Source of the DNA: VXOZ01 sp965220045
Lineage (GTDB): Bacteria > Chloroflexota > UBA11872 > VXOZ01
DNA length: 64,000 bases
Assembly (NCBI GenBank): GCA_965220045.1
Contig: OZ244803.1
Coordinates: forward strand, 930,001-994,000
Direction of reading: 5' to 3'
Shown here: in pieces, positions 42,384 through 49,576 of the stretch
Layout: every line of letters starts with the position of its first letter
Position numbering within the stretch: position 1 is the stretch's first letter
Made by a program: the position numbers and the translations under genes
Notes under the pieces: model-generated
Databases searched by the model: none
What the model was told of the DNA's origin: nothing
What the model saw: only the letters and a program-made list of their open reading frames with translations

Positions 42384-43655
42384 ATGGAACAAGGCGTCTT
42401 CGGCGAAGTCGGCTACGATGTGCACGCCGTGCGGCAAGATTTTCCAATCTTGGACCTTCAGGTACACGGCAAGCAACTCGTCTATTTGGACAATGCGGCA
42501 ACCTCGCAGAAGCCCCAGGCAGTCATTGACAGCCTCGTGCAGTATTACTCGCGGTACAACGCCAACGTGCACCGCGGCATCTACACGCTAAGCGAGCAGG
42601 CGACGGCGGCGTATGAACAGGCCCGGGCCAAGATCGCGCGCTTCATCAATGCTCCCTCACCGGAGTGCATTATCTTCGTACGCAATACCACTGAAGCGAT
42701 AAACCTCGTGCGGTATGCATGGGGCAGTGGGAATGTGCATGCCGACGACGAAGTCCTGATCTCTGAAATGGAGCATCACTCCAATCTCGTGCCGTGGCAA
42801 TTGCTGGCGCAGGAAAAGGGAGCGGAGTTGCGCTTTCTGCGTGTCAACAATGAAGGCCGTCTTATGCTGGACGGCTTGGACGTATTGATCACGGAAAAGA
42901 CGCGTCTCATTGCCGTTACGCACGTTTCAAACGTCATTGGTACCATCAATCCGGTGCGGGGCATCATCAAGAAGGCGCACAAGTATGGCGCGCTGGTGCT
43001 GCTCGACGCGGCCCAGAGTGTGCCGCACATGCCGGTGGACGTCCAGGACCTTGATTGCGACTTCCTGGCCTTTTCCGGCCACAAGATGATGGGGCCCACC
43101 GGCGTGGGTGTGCTCTATGCGAAGCCGCACTTGCTGGAGGCGATGGCGCCGTTCATGGGCGGCGGCAGTATGATTCGCAAGGTAATGCTGACGGAGTCCA
43201 CGTGGGCAGATGTGCCGCAGAAGTTCGAGGCGGGCACGCCCAACATTGCAGATGTCATTGCGCTGGGCGCGGCGACGGACTATCTCAACGACCTCGGTAT
43301 GGCCAGCGTGCGCGAGCATGAGATCCAGATTACCCAATACGCTCTGGACCAGATGCGCGAGATTTCGGGAATAAAGCTGTTCGGGCCGTGGGAAATGCAG
43401 ACTCGCGCCGGTGTCGTCTCATTTGTGTTGGATGGTGTCCATCCCCATGACATAGCGCAGATTCTGGATAGTGAAGCGGTGGCGGTACGGGCCGGGCACC
43501 ACTGCTGCCAGCCGCTAATGCGACGGTTCAACGTGCCGGCCACGGCGCGAGCGAGCTTCTACGCGTATACCACCGAGGAAGAGGTGGACGCGCTCATAGA
43601 GGGTATTCACAAGGCACAGAGGGTATTTGGGCATGCAATTGAACGATCTCTATAA
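42384..43655 (+). CDS. sufS: Cysteine desulfurase SufS
   Basis: 423 residues, PLP enzyme releasing sulfur from cysteine as a persulfide. PLP lysine in FSGHKMMGPTGVGVLY, active-site cysteine in VRAGHHCCQPLMRRF, and the N-terminal YLDNAATSQKPQAVIDSL. Group II desulfurase. Overlaps sufU by 23 bases, giving translational coupling with the partner that accepts its sulfur. Confidence 0.97.
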   Translation: MEQGVFGEVGYDVHAVRQDFPILDLQVHGKQLVYLDNAATSQKPQAVIDSLVQYYSRYNANVHRGIYTLSEQATAAYEQARAKIARFINAPSPECIIFVRNTTEAINLVRYAWGSGNVHADDEVLISEMEHHSNLVPWQLLAQEKGAELRFLRVNNEGRLMLDGLDVLITEKTRLIAVTHVSNVIGTINPVRGIIKKAHKYGALVLLDAAQSVPHMPVDVQDLDCDFLAFSGHKMMGPTGVGVLYAKPHLLEAMAPFMGGGSMIRKVMLTESTWADVPQKFEAGTPNIADVIALGAATDYLNDLGMASVREHEIQITQYALDQMREISGIKLFGPWEMQTRAGVVSFVLDGVHPHDIAQILDSEAVAVRAGHHCCQPLMRRFNVPATARASFYAYTTEEEVDALIEGIHKAQRVFGHAIERSL

Positions 43656-44088
43656 GGAAATCATCCTCGACCATTACCAGAGCCCCCACAACAGAGGCAA
43701 GCCGCCGCAAGCCGACATCGAAGCAGAGGGCAGCAATCCGTTGTGCGGAGACGAGATGGAAGTCTACGTCTTGCTCGATGGGGAGCGGCTGAAGGAAGTG
43801 CGCTTTGAAGGCGTCGGCTGTGCGATTAGCCTCGCGGCAGCATCAATGATGAGCGAGGTGCTCGAGGGAAAGTCCAAAGATGAAGCCGGCGCTATCAGTG
43901 AACTCTTCAAGGCGTTGATGCATGGCGAGGAAGTCACGCTGCCGGAAGAATTGGAAGACCTTGAGTCTCTCCAGGGAGTCGCCAACTTTCCTCTGCGCGT
44001 CAAGTGCGCTCTGTTGCCGTGGATGACCCTTGAGCATGGACTGGCCAATGAAGGTGCCGGCCACAGGGTCTCAATCGAGGTCGAGTAA
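43633..44088 (+). CDS. sufU: SufU sulfur-transfer/scaffold protein
   Basis: 151 residues from ATG 43633 (TTG 43627 in frame is less likely). Zinc-binding ligands C38, D40, C63 and C125 (SNPLCGDEMEVYV, GVGCAISLAAASMM, VKCALLPWMTLEHGL). SufU takes persulfide from SufS by zinc-dependent exchange. It has the insertion between the second and third ligands typical of SufU rather than IscU. Last gene of the suf operon. Confidence 0.96.
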   Translation: MQLNDLYKEIILDHYQSPHNRGKPPQADIEAEGSNPLCGDEMEVYVLLDGERLKEVRFEGVGCAISLAAASMMSEVLEGKSKDEAGAISELFKALMHGEEVTLPEELEDLESLQGVANFPLRVKCALLPWMTLEHGLANEGAGHRVSIEVE

Positions 44089-44117
44089 CGGACTTTCCCG
44101 CTCTAAGTGGAAGCGGC

Positions 44118-44270
44118 CTACTTTCCCGAGGTTCTGCGCACAATCTCTTTCACGGAAACCATGATGGCGAGACAAGTCAAAATGGCGATCATGGGCGCGA
44201 CCACAAAGGGAAGACCGGAAAAGAACCCCCAAACGACCAACCCGACGAGCCGCAGCACGATGTCCAGCAT
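44118..44270 (-). CDS. 50-residue two-helix membrane protein
   Basis: ATG at 44270 with a good ribosome site (GGAGG, nine bases upstream) encodes 50 residues ending in TAG at 44118: MLDIVLRLVGLVVWGFFSGL, then a second hydrophobic segment (FVVAPMIAILTCLAIMV) and a basic tail KEIVRRTSGK. The two hydrophobic segments with a glycine/proline break suggest a hairpin. It lies opposite to the suf operon, just after sufU, and is too short for usual gene calling cutoffs. No family recognised. Confidence 0.6.
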   Translation of the reverse strand: MLDIVLRLVGLVVWGFFSGLPFVVAPMIAILTCLAIMVSVKEIVRRTSGK

Positions 44271-44393
44271 CTGCACGATCCTCCGCAAGAATTAGACTAC
44301 TCTGGTTCTAGTGGCAACAGTGCAATAGTACACGAATTTCACGTGACGCGCATCCTGCATATTGTGTACACTGTGCAACCTTTTGGGGAACGC

Positions 44394-44426
44394 TTGACCT
44401 CGAGTCAAATCGAGGGGATCTCTACG
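44394..44426 (+). promoter_or_regulatory. MerR-style promoter with CCTCGA-N6-TCGAGG dyad
   Basis: TTGACC (44394-44399) overlaps a perfect dyad CCTCGA (44398-44403) / TCGAGG (44410-44415), placed between the -35 and a -10-like region (44419-44426, TCTCTACG) with a long spacer of about 19-21 bases. Such lengthened spacers containing a dyad are the hallmark of MerR-family activated promoters (known). It drives the epimerase gene at 44480; the regulator is not in the window. Confidence 0.5.
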
Positions 44427-44479
44427 ACGCTGCGACTGTAAATGTCGCTATAGCAATAATGACTGGGAGAGAAGGAGAC

Positions 44480-45286
44480 ATGCCGGCAAAGATTGGGTGC
44501 CAAGCGAGACTTTGGCTCCGCGAGACCCAGGACCTTGGAGGCAAACTGGCTACCATCGGCGAGGATCTGGCCGCGGCCGGCTATGACGGTCTTGAGATTG
44601 GCTTCGCCTACGTCAACGACCCTGGGGACACCGCAGCCTATCGGCGCGCTGTGGATGGGAATGGGCTAAAGACGGCAGGCATTCACGTAGGCGGCGCCTG
44701 GCACGACACAGCTCAAGTGCAAGAGAAGTCCATGCCCCAGGCACGCGCCGCGGCTGACTTTGCGGGAGCGGTTGGGGCTGAGTATCTTGTCATAAGCACG
44801 GGTCGGAAGCAGGACGGACATTTAACCCAAGCAGAGATTTCGACGCAAGTAGACCACCTCTCAGCGCTATGCGCCTACGCGGCGGCGCAGGGCGTAACGC
44901 CGCTGCTACACAATCACCAGCATGAGTTTACCGATGGCGCGCGGGTCTTTCGTGGGATCATGTCCGGCATTGACGCCGGTACGCTGGGGCTCTGCCTTGA
45001 CGTGAATTGGGCCATGTGGGCGGGCGCCGACGGCGTGGGAATACTGGAAGAGTTCTATCCGCGCCTCCGCATGGTGCATCTGCGCGACACTGTCAACGAT
45101 ACGACATGCGTGGAAGTGCTGGGTGAAGGCGACGCGGCGCTTCAGGCAATCTTCTCTGCGCTGCGCGATAGGGACTATTCCCACTGGGTTCTCTACGAGT
45201 GGTCGGTTTGTGATCCTACCACAGACCGTCCCACCGCCGAGATTGCGGGGCTGAACCGGCAGTTTCTCAGCCATGCGCTGCGGTGA
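44480..45286 (+). CDS. Sugar phosphate isomerase/epimerase-like TIM barrel (AP endonuclease 2 family) 1
   Basis: 268 residues from ATG 44480, which has GAGAAGGAGAC just before it; an earlier ATG at 44459 is in frame. The xylose-isomerase-like TIM barrel is recognisable from AAGYDGLEIGFAYV, LLHNHQHEFTDGA (metal histidine/glutamate region), CLDVNWAMWAGADG, and MVHLRDTVNDT. Candidate metal ligands are E/D/H in these motifs. Probably acts on a polyol or ketose derivative; substrate unknown. The upstream promoter is MerR-like. Confidence 0.83.
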   Translation: MPAKIGCQARLWLRETQDLGGKLATIGEDLAAAGYDGLEIGFAYVNDPGDTAAYRRAVDGNGLKTAGIHVGGAWHDTAQVQEKSMPQARAAADFAGAVGAEYLVISTGRKQDGHLTQAEISTQVDHLSALCAYAAAQGVTPLLHNHQHEFTDGARVFRGIMSGIDAGTLGLCLDVNWAMWAGADGVGILEEFYPRLRMVHLRDTVNDTTCVEVLGEGDAALQAIFSALRDRDYSHWVLYEWSVCDPTTDRPTAEIAGLNRQFLSHALR

Positions 45287-45497
45287 AGGGAATTGCGGCG
45301 GCCGAGCGTCTACAGCAGTTCCCCGGTGCCTGACCCCGGCCCCCAATTGCGCGTAGCTCTGGCGAACGGGATCGCCTTTAAATATCCTCCGCGATTGGGT
45401 CGTCCATTCGCGTTGCCACACACGGGTTTGGGAAGAGGCGAGGAGATTGCTGGCGGCTCGCGCAAGACTCGTGAATGAGTCCATGGTGTAACCGGAG

Positions 45498-45594
45498 CGG
45501 AGGCGCATGGGAGTCGAACCCACCCAGGACGGGAGTAGCCCGCCCCGCAGACGGTTTTGAAGACCGCGAGGCCCACCGGGACCCGAGCGCCTCC
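45498..45594 (-). tRNA. selC: tRNA-Sec (UCA)
   Basis: Eight-base acceptor stem GGAGGCGC/GCGCCTCC, 6-bp D-stem with a four-base loop (GGGTCC-CGGT-GGGCCT), anticodon loop CTTCAAA (anticodon UCA reading UGA), long variable arm (GGGCGGG...CCCGTCC) and 5-bp T stem with TTCGACT. The 8+5 acceptor/T arrangement and short D-loop are the hallmarks of bacterial selenocysteine tRNA. No CCA encoded. Partner of selA at 2.5-3.9 kb. Confidence 0.96.
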
Positions 45595-46000
45595 ACATGT
45601 CAGTCTAGCAGTCTGGCCCGCACCGCGAAAAGCCGACACATTCAGGTCCCCGCCTCTCTGTGACACCGCGCATGAGTATCGCTCTGCAGCAAGGGCCTTT
45701 GCACGTTCATGTTCCATCTGCTTACTGCAATTGGCACAGATGTTGTTTGTGGTTGTATTCCTGGTTTGCAGGCTGCAGTAACTCCCGTGCGCAGTGGTTT
45801 ACTTGACAGGGTGTTCGCCGGTTCGGTATCTAAATAAAAGGACTGGCCGTCGCTCGCATAGTCCGAATGCTCAGCTCGCTATGCGAATAAAGTGGGTTTT
45901 GCTAACCGGTTTGCCGTCCTATGTTGGGGCGGGGTGCGTGCGACGGTAGCAATCTGGAATTAGTCTTGCTCCACATCTCATTTGGGTACCGGTGTCATCT
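45595..46000. other. Leader region of the 46.0-kb gene
   Basis: No gene supported. Plus-strand promoter TTGACA (45803-45808), 18-base spacer, TATCTA (45827-45832). A downstream perfect 8-bp stem TCGCATAG (45854-45861) / CTATGCGA (45879-45886) lies in the resulting 170-base leader and could be an operator or regulatory hairpin. Confidence 0.5.
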
Positions 46001-46831
46001 ATGCGTGTTGGATTCAATCCTCGGTTGCAGCCGTTTCGCCGTATGACTATGGCTGAGCAGTTGCAGGAGACCTTGCATACAGGGCAGCAGCTCGAGTTTG
46101 CCGTGGTAGAGGTGAGTATCGATGAAGTAGTCTACCGCAGAGGCTTGTGGGACACGTTCACCCAGGACGTGCTGAAGATCATCAACCATGCGCCGCTGCA
46201 ATTCCAGGCAAATCTCTTTGCGGATGAAGGCTTTGAGGAGGCGCCGAGCGACACCACCCCATTCCCGCGCTCGATTTATCTGCGGCGCTTGGTGCAGACG
46301 ATTGAGTTCTTTGAAGCCTATGCGCCGATGTCGCTCTACGTGGTGCACGCGGGCAGGCGCAAAGGACACATTGACGATCACTTGCAAGCGCTCCATGAGG
46401 CTTTTGAGGCGTTGCTCGTGCTCTATCCCGGTGTGCCGCTCGCCATCGAGAACGGCGGCCGCGAATCCGTCTTGCACTTCCCGGACGACTTTCTCACGTT
46501 TCTCGATGCGTTTCCCTCGTTGCGCTTTGTGTTGCACACCGGCCGCGCGTTCCAATCGGTGATGTGGGACAACGATCAGCTGGGGCGCTATGTGCGCAAA
46601 GCCGTGCGGTTTGTCGATCGTCTGGCGGCGATTCGCTGGACGAATTCCAATCCCGTCACCGACCCGGATCGTCCGCTGCAACTCGAACTCGACCGCGCGC
46701 CCGACTTCGGCCTGATTATGCGCGGACTGGGGCGCAATCCCGCCTTGGTGCACTTACTCGACGCCGTGGGCGGCAGACCCGCCGCCTTGGCGCGTGAGCG
46801 AAGGGCGCTGCATGCTCAGGTAGATCGCTAG
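46001..46831 (+). CDS. TIM-barrel AP-endonuclease/isomerase-like protein 2
   Basis: 276 residues from ATG 46001 (GTG 45992 in frame). LYVVHAGRRKGHIDDHLQAL and VPLAIENGGRESVLHF place it in the xylose-isomerase/AP endonuclease 2 superfamily, in which E and H residues bind metal; FVLHTGRAFQS is the next barrel strand. More divergent than the two other epimerase-like proteins in this window. Function unknown. Confidence 0.7.
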   Translation: MRVGFNPRLQPFRRMTMAEQLQETLHTGQQLEFAVVEVSIDEVVYRRGLWDTFTQDVLKIINHAPLQFQANLFADEGFEEAPSDTTPFPRSIYLRRLVQTIEFFEAYAPMSLYVVHAGRRKGHIDDHLQALHEAFEALLVLYPGVPLAIENGGRESVLHFPDDFLTFLDAFPSLRFVLHTGRAFQSVMWDNDQLGRYVRKAVRFVDRLAAIRWTNSNPVTDPDRPLQLELDRAPDFGLIMRGLGRNPALVHLLDAVGGRPAALARERRALHAQVDR

Positions 46832-47081
46832 ATGCGATTCCAGATACAGTGCCGCTGGGTGGCAGCGCATGCAAGTGGACGCGGCGACTGCGGCCAGAAA
46901 TCGTATGGCAAGTGCGGACCCCAGCGTAATGGAGCGCTCTCCCTGCGATCGATTGGGCTACGGTATAATTGCTGAGAGGAACGCGCCGCGACCCTCCCAA
47001 TGATTCGGAAGCGATCGCCCCTGGACTGCGGCTCTTGTTTTGGCGTGCCAACTGAATCTCACCTTTGAGGCGGCTAAATCC

Positions 47082-47426
47082 ATGGGTACAATTGCGACAG
47101 ATTCTGCCCTTGACCGCATCGAATTCGATGCCCAGGGGCTGGCGCCTGCCATAGTGCAAGACGCGGCGACGAAGCAGGTGCTCATGTTGGGCTTCATGAC
47201 CAGGCAAATGCTGGCAAAGACACTCGAAACCGGGCAGGTGTGGTTCTGGAGCCGGAGTCGCCGGGAGCCCTGGCTCAAGGGCGCTACGAGCGGCAACTAC
47301 CTCAATGTGGTGCAGGTGTACCGGAATTGTGAAGAGAATTCGCTGCTCATTCTGGCCAGGCCGGACGGACCTACGTGTCACACCGGCGCCGTATCGTGCT
47401 ACTATCGGACGCTGGACGAGGAGTAG
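47082..47426 (+). CDS. hisI: Phosphoribosyl-AMP cyclohydrolase
   Basis: 114 residues from ATG 47082 (GAGGCGGC upstream). Histidine biosynthesis, third step. Family motifs QVLMLGFMTRQMLAKTLETG, WLKGATSGNYLNVV and GPTCHTGAVSCYY. Zinc cysteines are kept (NCEE, TCHTG, SC), but the usual acidic triad DCDxD near the first zinc cysteine is changed to NCEEN, losing two or all three of the canonical magnesium aspartates. Separate from HisE, unlike fused HisIE of many bacteria. hisE starts 3 bases after its stop. Confidence 0.9.
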   Translation: MGTIATDSALDRIEFDAQGLAPAIVQDAATKQVLMLGFMTRQMLAKTLETGQVWFWSRSRREPWLKGATSGNYLNVVQVYRNCEENSLLILARPDGPTCHTGAVSCYYRTLDEE

Positions 47427-47428
47427 GC

Positions 47429-47803
47429 ATGGCTAACGAAGAGACGCCTGCCGGCGTGTCCGCGGCTGTCCTCGACGATGTCTTTGCGGTCATTCGTGAG
47501 CGGCAGCGGCAGTTGCCGGAAGGATCCTACGTCACGCACCTATTGCAGGGCGGAACCGATCGGATAGCCCGCAAGGTGGGGGAAGAAGCAATTGAGGTGA
47601 TCCTCGCCGCCATGAATACGGCGCCGCAGGAACTCACGGCGGAGGTGGCCGACCTATGGTTTCATTGCCTCGTGCTCTTAGCGCAGAGCGGCTGCACACC
47701 GGACGACGTGTATCAAGAACTGGCGCGGCGGCACGGCAAGCGCCCAACCTTCGAGCAGAAGGCCGAGGCCCAGGCGCAACTGCCTACTGTTGATGACGCC
47801 TGA
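47429..47803 (+). CDS. hisE: Phosphoribosyl-ATP diphosphatase
   Basis: 124 residues from ATG 47429 (GAGGAG inside the hisI end). All-alpha MazG-like pyrophosphatase hydrolysing phosphoribosyl-ATP, second step of histidine synthesis. GSYVTHLLQGGTDRIARKVG, EEAIEVILAA (acidic metal ligands) and EVADLWFHCLVLL are typical. A C-terminal QAEAQAQL-rich tail. Pairs with hisI as a two-gene operon; no other his genes nearby. Confidence 0.94.
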   Translation: MANEETPAGVSAAVLDDVFAVIRERQRQLPEGSYVTHLLQGGTDRIARKVGEEAIEVILAAMNTAPQELTAEVADLWFHCLVLLAQSGCTPDDVYQELARRHGKRPTFEQKAEAQAQLPTVDDA

Positions 47804-47917
47804 CCGAGCGGCAACCAATGCCTCATAGTCTCGTGTCTGGCAACGTGACCGCCGTCCCGCGCTATCGCTACCCTTCATCTCCAGCGTTCAGCGGCGAAGC
47901 GGTGGCTGCGCGTAGGG

Positions 47918-48787
47918 TTAAGACGCGCTTGCACCCGCAGCAGCCTGCCACCCGGTCTCGCCAAGCAAGCCCATCAGCGCCGCATGCGCTTTGGCAAAGA
48001 GGTCGTGTCCCGTGTAGCCGAATGAGCGCCCCGCCACCTGCAGGTGAGGCTCCAAGGAAAAGAAGCCGGCGTAGCCATCGGCCTTGAGCGCGCCCAGGAG
48101 CTCCCGCCACTCAGCGCTACCTTCACCCGCTACGACAACTCTGCCCTTTGGCGATTCCTTGTCCTTTACGTGCATATAGTGCAGCCAAGGTTTCAGCGCG
48201 GGATAGGCCTCCGTATACGGCTTCACGCCGCACGCAACGAAGTTTGCCGGATCGAGCGTCAGACGGAGGTTCTCTGCGCCTATGGTCTCAAAGATGTCTT
48301 TACAGCGCTCAGGAGTGTCGCCGTAAATGTCGCTCTCGTTCTCGTGAAGGAGCAGGATGTCAGAGCGGTGTTGCCGTGCCGCCTCGCTCAGCGCCTGTAG
48401 GCGGCGCATCACCTCATCGCGATGCTGGGCCGGGTCTTCGCCCTCCGGCATGAAGAACGAGAACATGCGGATGTAGGACGTCTCGAAGATGTCGGCGGCG
48501 CGTAAGGCACCCTTGAAGCGTTCCAGGTGTGCCTCAAAGTCGTCGGTGACCATAATCTTGCCGATGGGCGATCCGATCGCGGACACGCTCATCCCGCGAC
48601 TATCGAGCTCGCGTTTTGCCGCACGCAACTCGTCTTCTGTGAGGTCAACGATGACCGCTTTGGGCTTGCCGTCGAGGGCGAGATTGCGCACCTCGACGTG
48701 ATCGATGCCGATCTCACGCATGGCGTCTAGTTGGGCGGCGAAATCGTCGGTAATCTCGTCACTGAAGCCGCTGATCTTCTCGTACAT
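47918..48787 (-). CDS. Sugar phosphate isomerase/epimerase TIM barrel 3
   Basis: 289 residues from ATG 48787, with AAGGAGACGCC upstream; longer open frame not used. TIM-barrel signatures: KISGFSDEITDDFAAQLDAM, ILLLHENESDIYGDT (metal glutamate), LRLTLDPANFVACG (metal aspartate region), LHYMHVKDKESPKG and FSLEPHLQVAG. IolE/IolI-like fold. The third such enzyme in 4.3 kb, suggesting a polyol/sugar conversion repertoire. Convergent with hisE. Confidence 0.87.
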   Translation of the reverse strand: MYEKISGFSDEITDDFAAQLDAMREIGIDHVEVRNLALDGKPKAVIVDLTEDELRAAKRELDSRGMSVSAIGSPIGKIMVTDDFEAHLERFKGALRAADIFETSYIRMFSFFMPEGEDPAQHRDEVMRRLQALSEAARQHRSDILLLHENESDIYGDTPERCKDIFETIGAENLRLTLDPANFVACGVKPYTEAYPALKPWLHYMHVKDKESPKGRVVVAGEGSAEWRELLGALKADGYAGFFSLEPHLQVAGRSFGYTGHDLFAKAHAALMGLLGETGWQAAAGASAS

Positions 48788-49341
48788 GGAGGCGTCTCCT
48801 TGAGTGCTCTTGCGCGGTTTATGGCGTGAGTTTCCAATTGGGAGGTCCGTACCTGAAAGGACCATGCCGCAGGTCTCGTCATTTCAGGTTCTAGGATAGC
48901 GTGCTGCAACGCACCATACAATTGCTCAGGCGCGGTCGGCGCAGGGCGCGGTTTCTCGGTTTTCCTGTAGATTTGACACGGTGGGCACATGATCCAACGC
49001 GCAGCAGTGAAGACAGTGCATAGAGACGCATATTGGTTGCTCTCCATCCCATCAGCAGCCTGTATCTTCTGGAAAACCTCGCTCTGAGACCGGATTCTGC
49101 GACGGAAGGCAAGAGTTCCCGCTGAACCGGAGCGTGTGGGCTGCGCTGAGCGTCTGCTACTGTGCGTAAGTTGGTATAATGAATGCAGCCTTGCGCTCCC
49201 ACTGAAGTTGAGCGAAGACAGAAACCGCGTTCCTCGTCAGGTGGGTTGCAAGCCGGTGTAGAATTGGGTCAGACTCTTGCATTCTTGCCGTCTCACTTAC
49301 ATGGAAGAGCCGCGAGACGACACAGAGGAGAACGCTTCCTA
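48788..49341. other. Intergenic region with secG promoter
   Basis: No gene supported in 554 bases. An extended -10 element TGG-TATAAT (49172-49180) gives a likely secG promoter with a leader of about 150 bases. The upstream -35 (about 49152) is weak, as often with extended -10 promoters. Confidence 0.5.
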
Positions 49342-49557
49342 GTGCAACAGTATTTACAGATTATCCAGATTATCCTATCAGTGGCACTGGTTGCCGCGGT
49401 GCTCTTGCAAGCGCGCGGTGCTGCCCTGGGATCGGCGTTTGGCGGTTCCGATACAATTCACAATACGCGGCGCGGCGTCGACCGGTTACTGTTCAATGTA
49501 ACGATTGGGCTTGCGACGCTCTTCATCATCGTATCTGTGGTCCTTGTGCGTATCTAG
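49342..49557 (+). CDS. secG: Preprotein translocase subunit SecG
   Basis: 71 residues from GTG 49342 with GAGGAG upstream. Two transmembrane helices (about 4-23 and 48-69) around the cytosolic loop LLQARGAALGSAFGGSDTIH, characteristic of SecG, a small part of the SecYEG channel. The frame is open upstream without support. The solute-binding gene follows after 19 bases. Confidence 0.93.
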   Translation: MQQYLQIIQIILSVALVAAVLLQARGAALGSAFGGSDTIHNTRRGVDRLLFNVTIGLATLFIIVSVVLVRI

Positions 49558-49576
49558 TATGCCGCAGGGGTGAAGA

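Noticed and set aside
44107..44295. Plus-strand 62-residue frame after sufU
   Set aside because: No ribosome site and low-complexity polar composition; the minus-strand membrane protein at 44118-44270 is the better reading.
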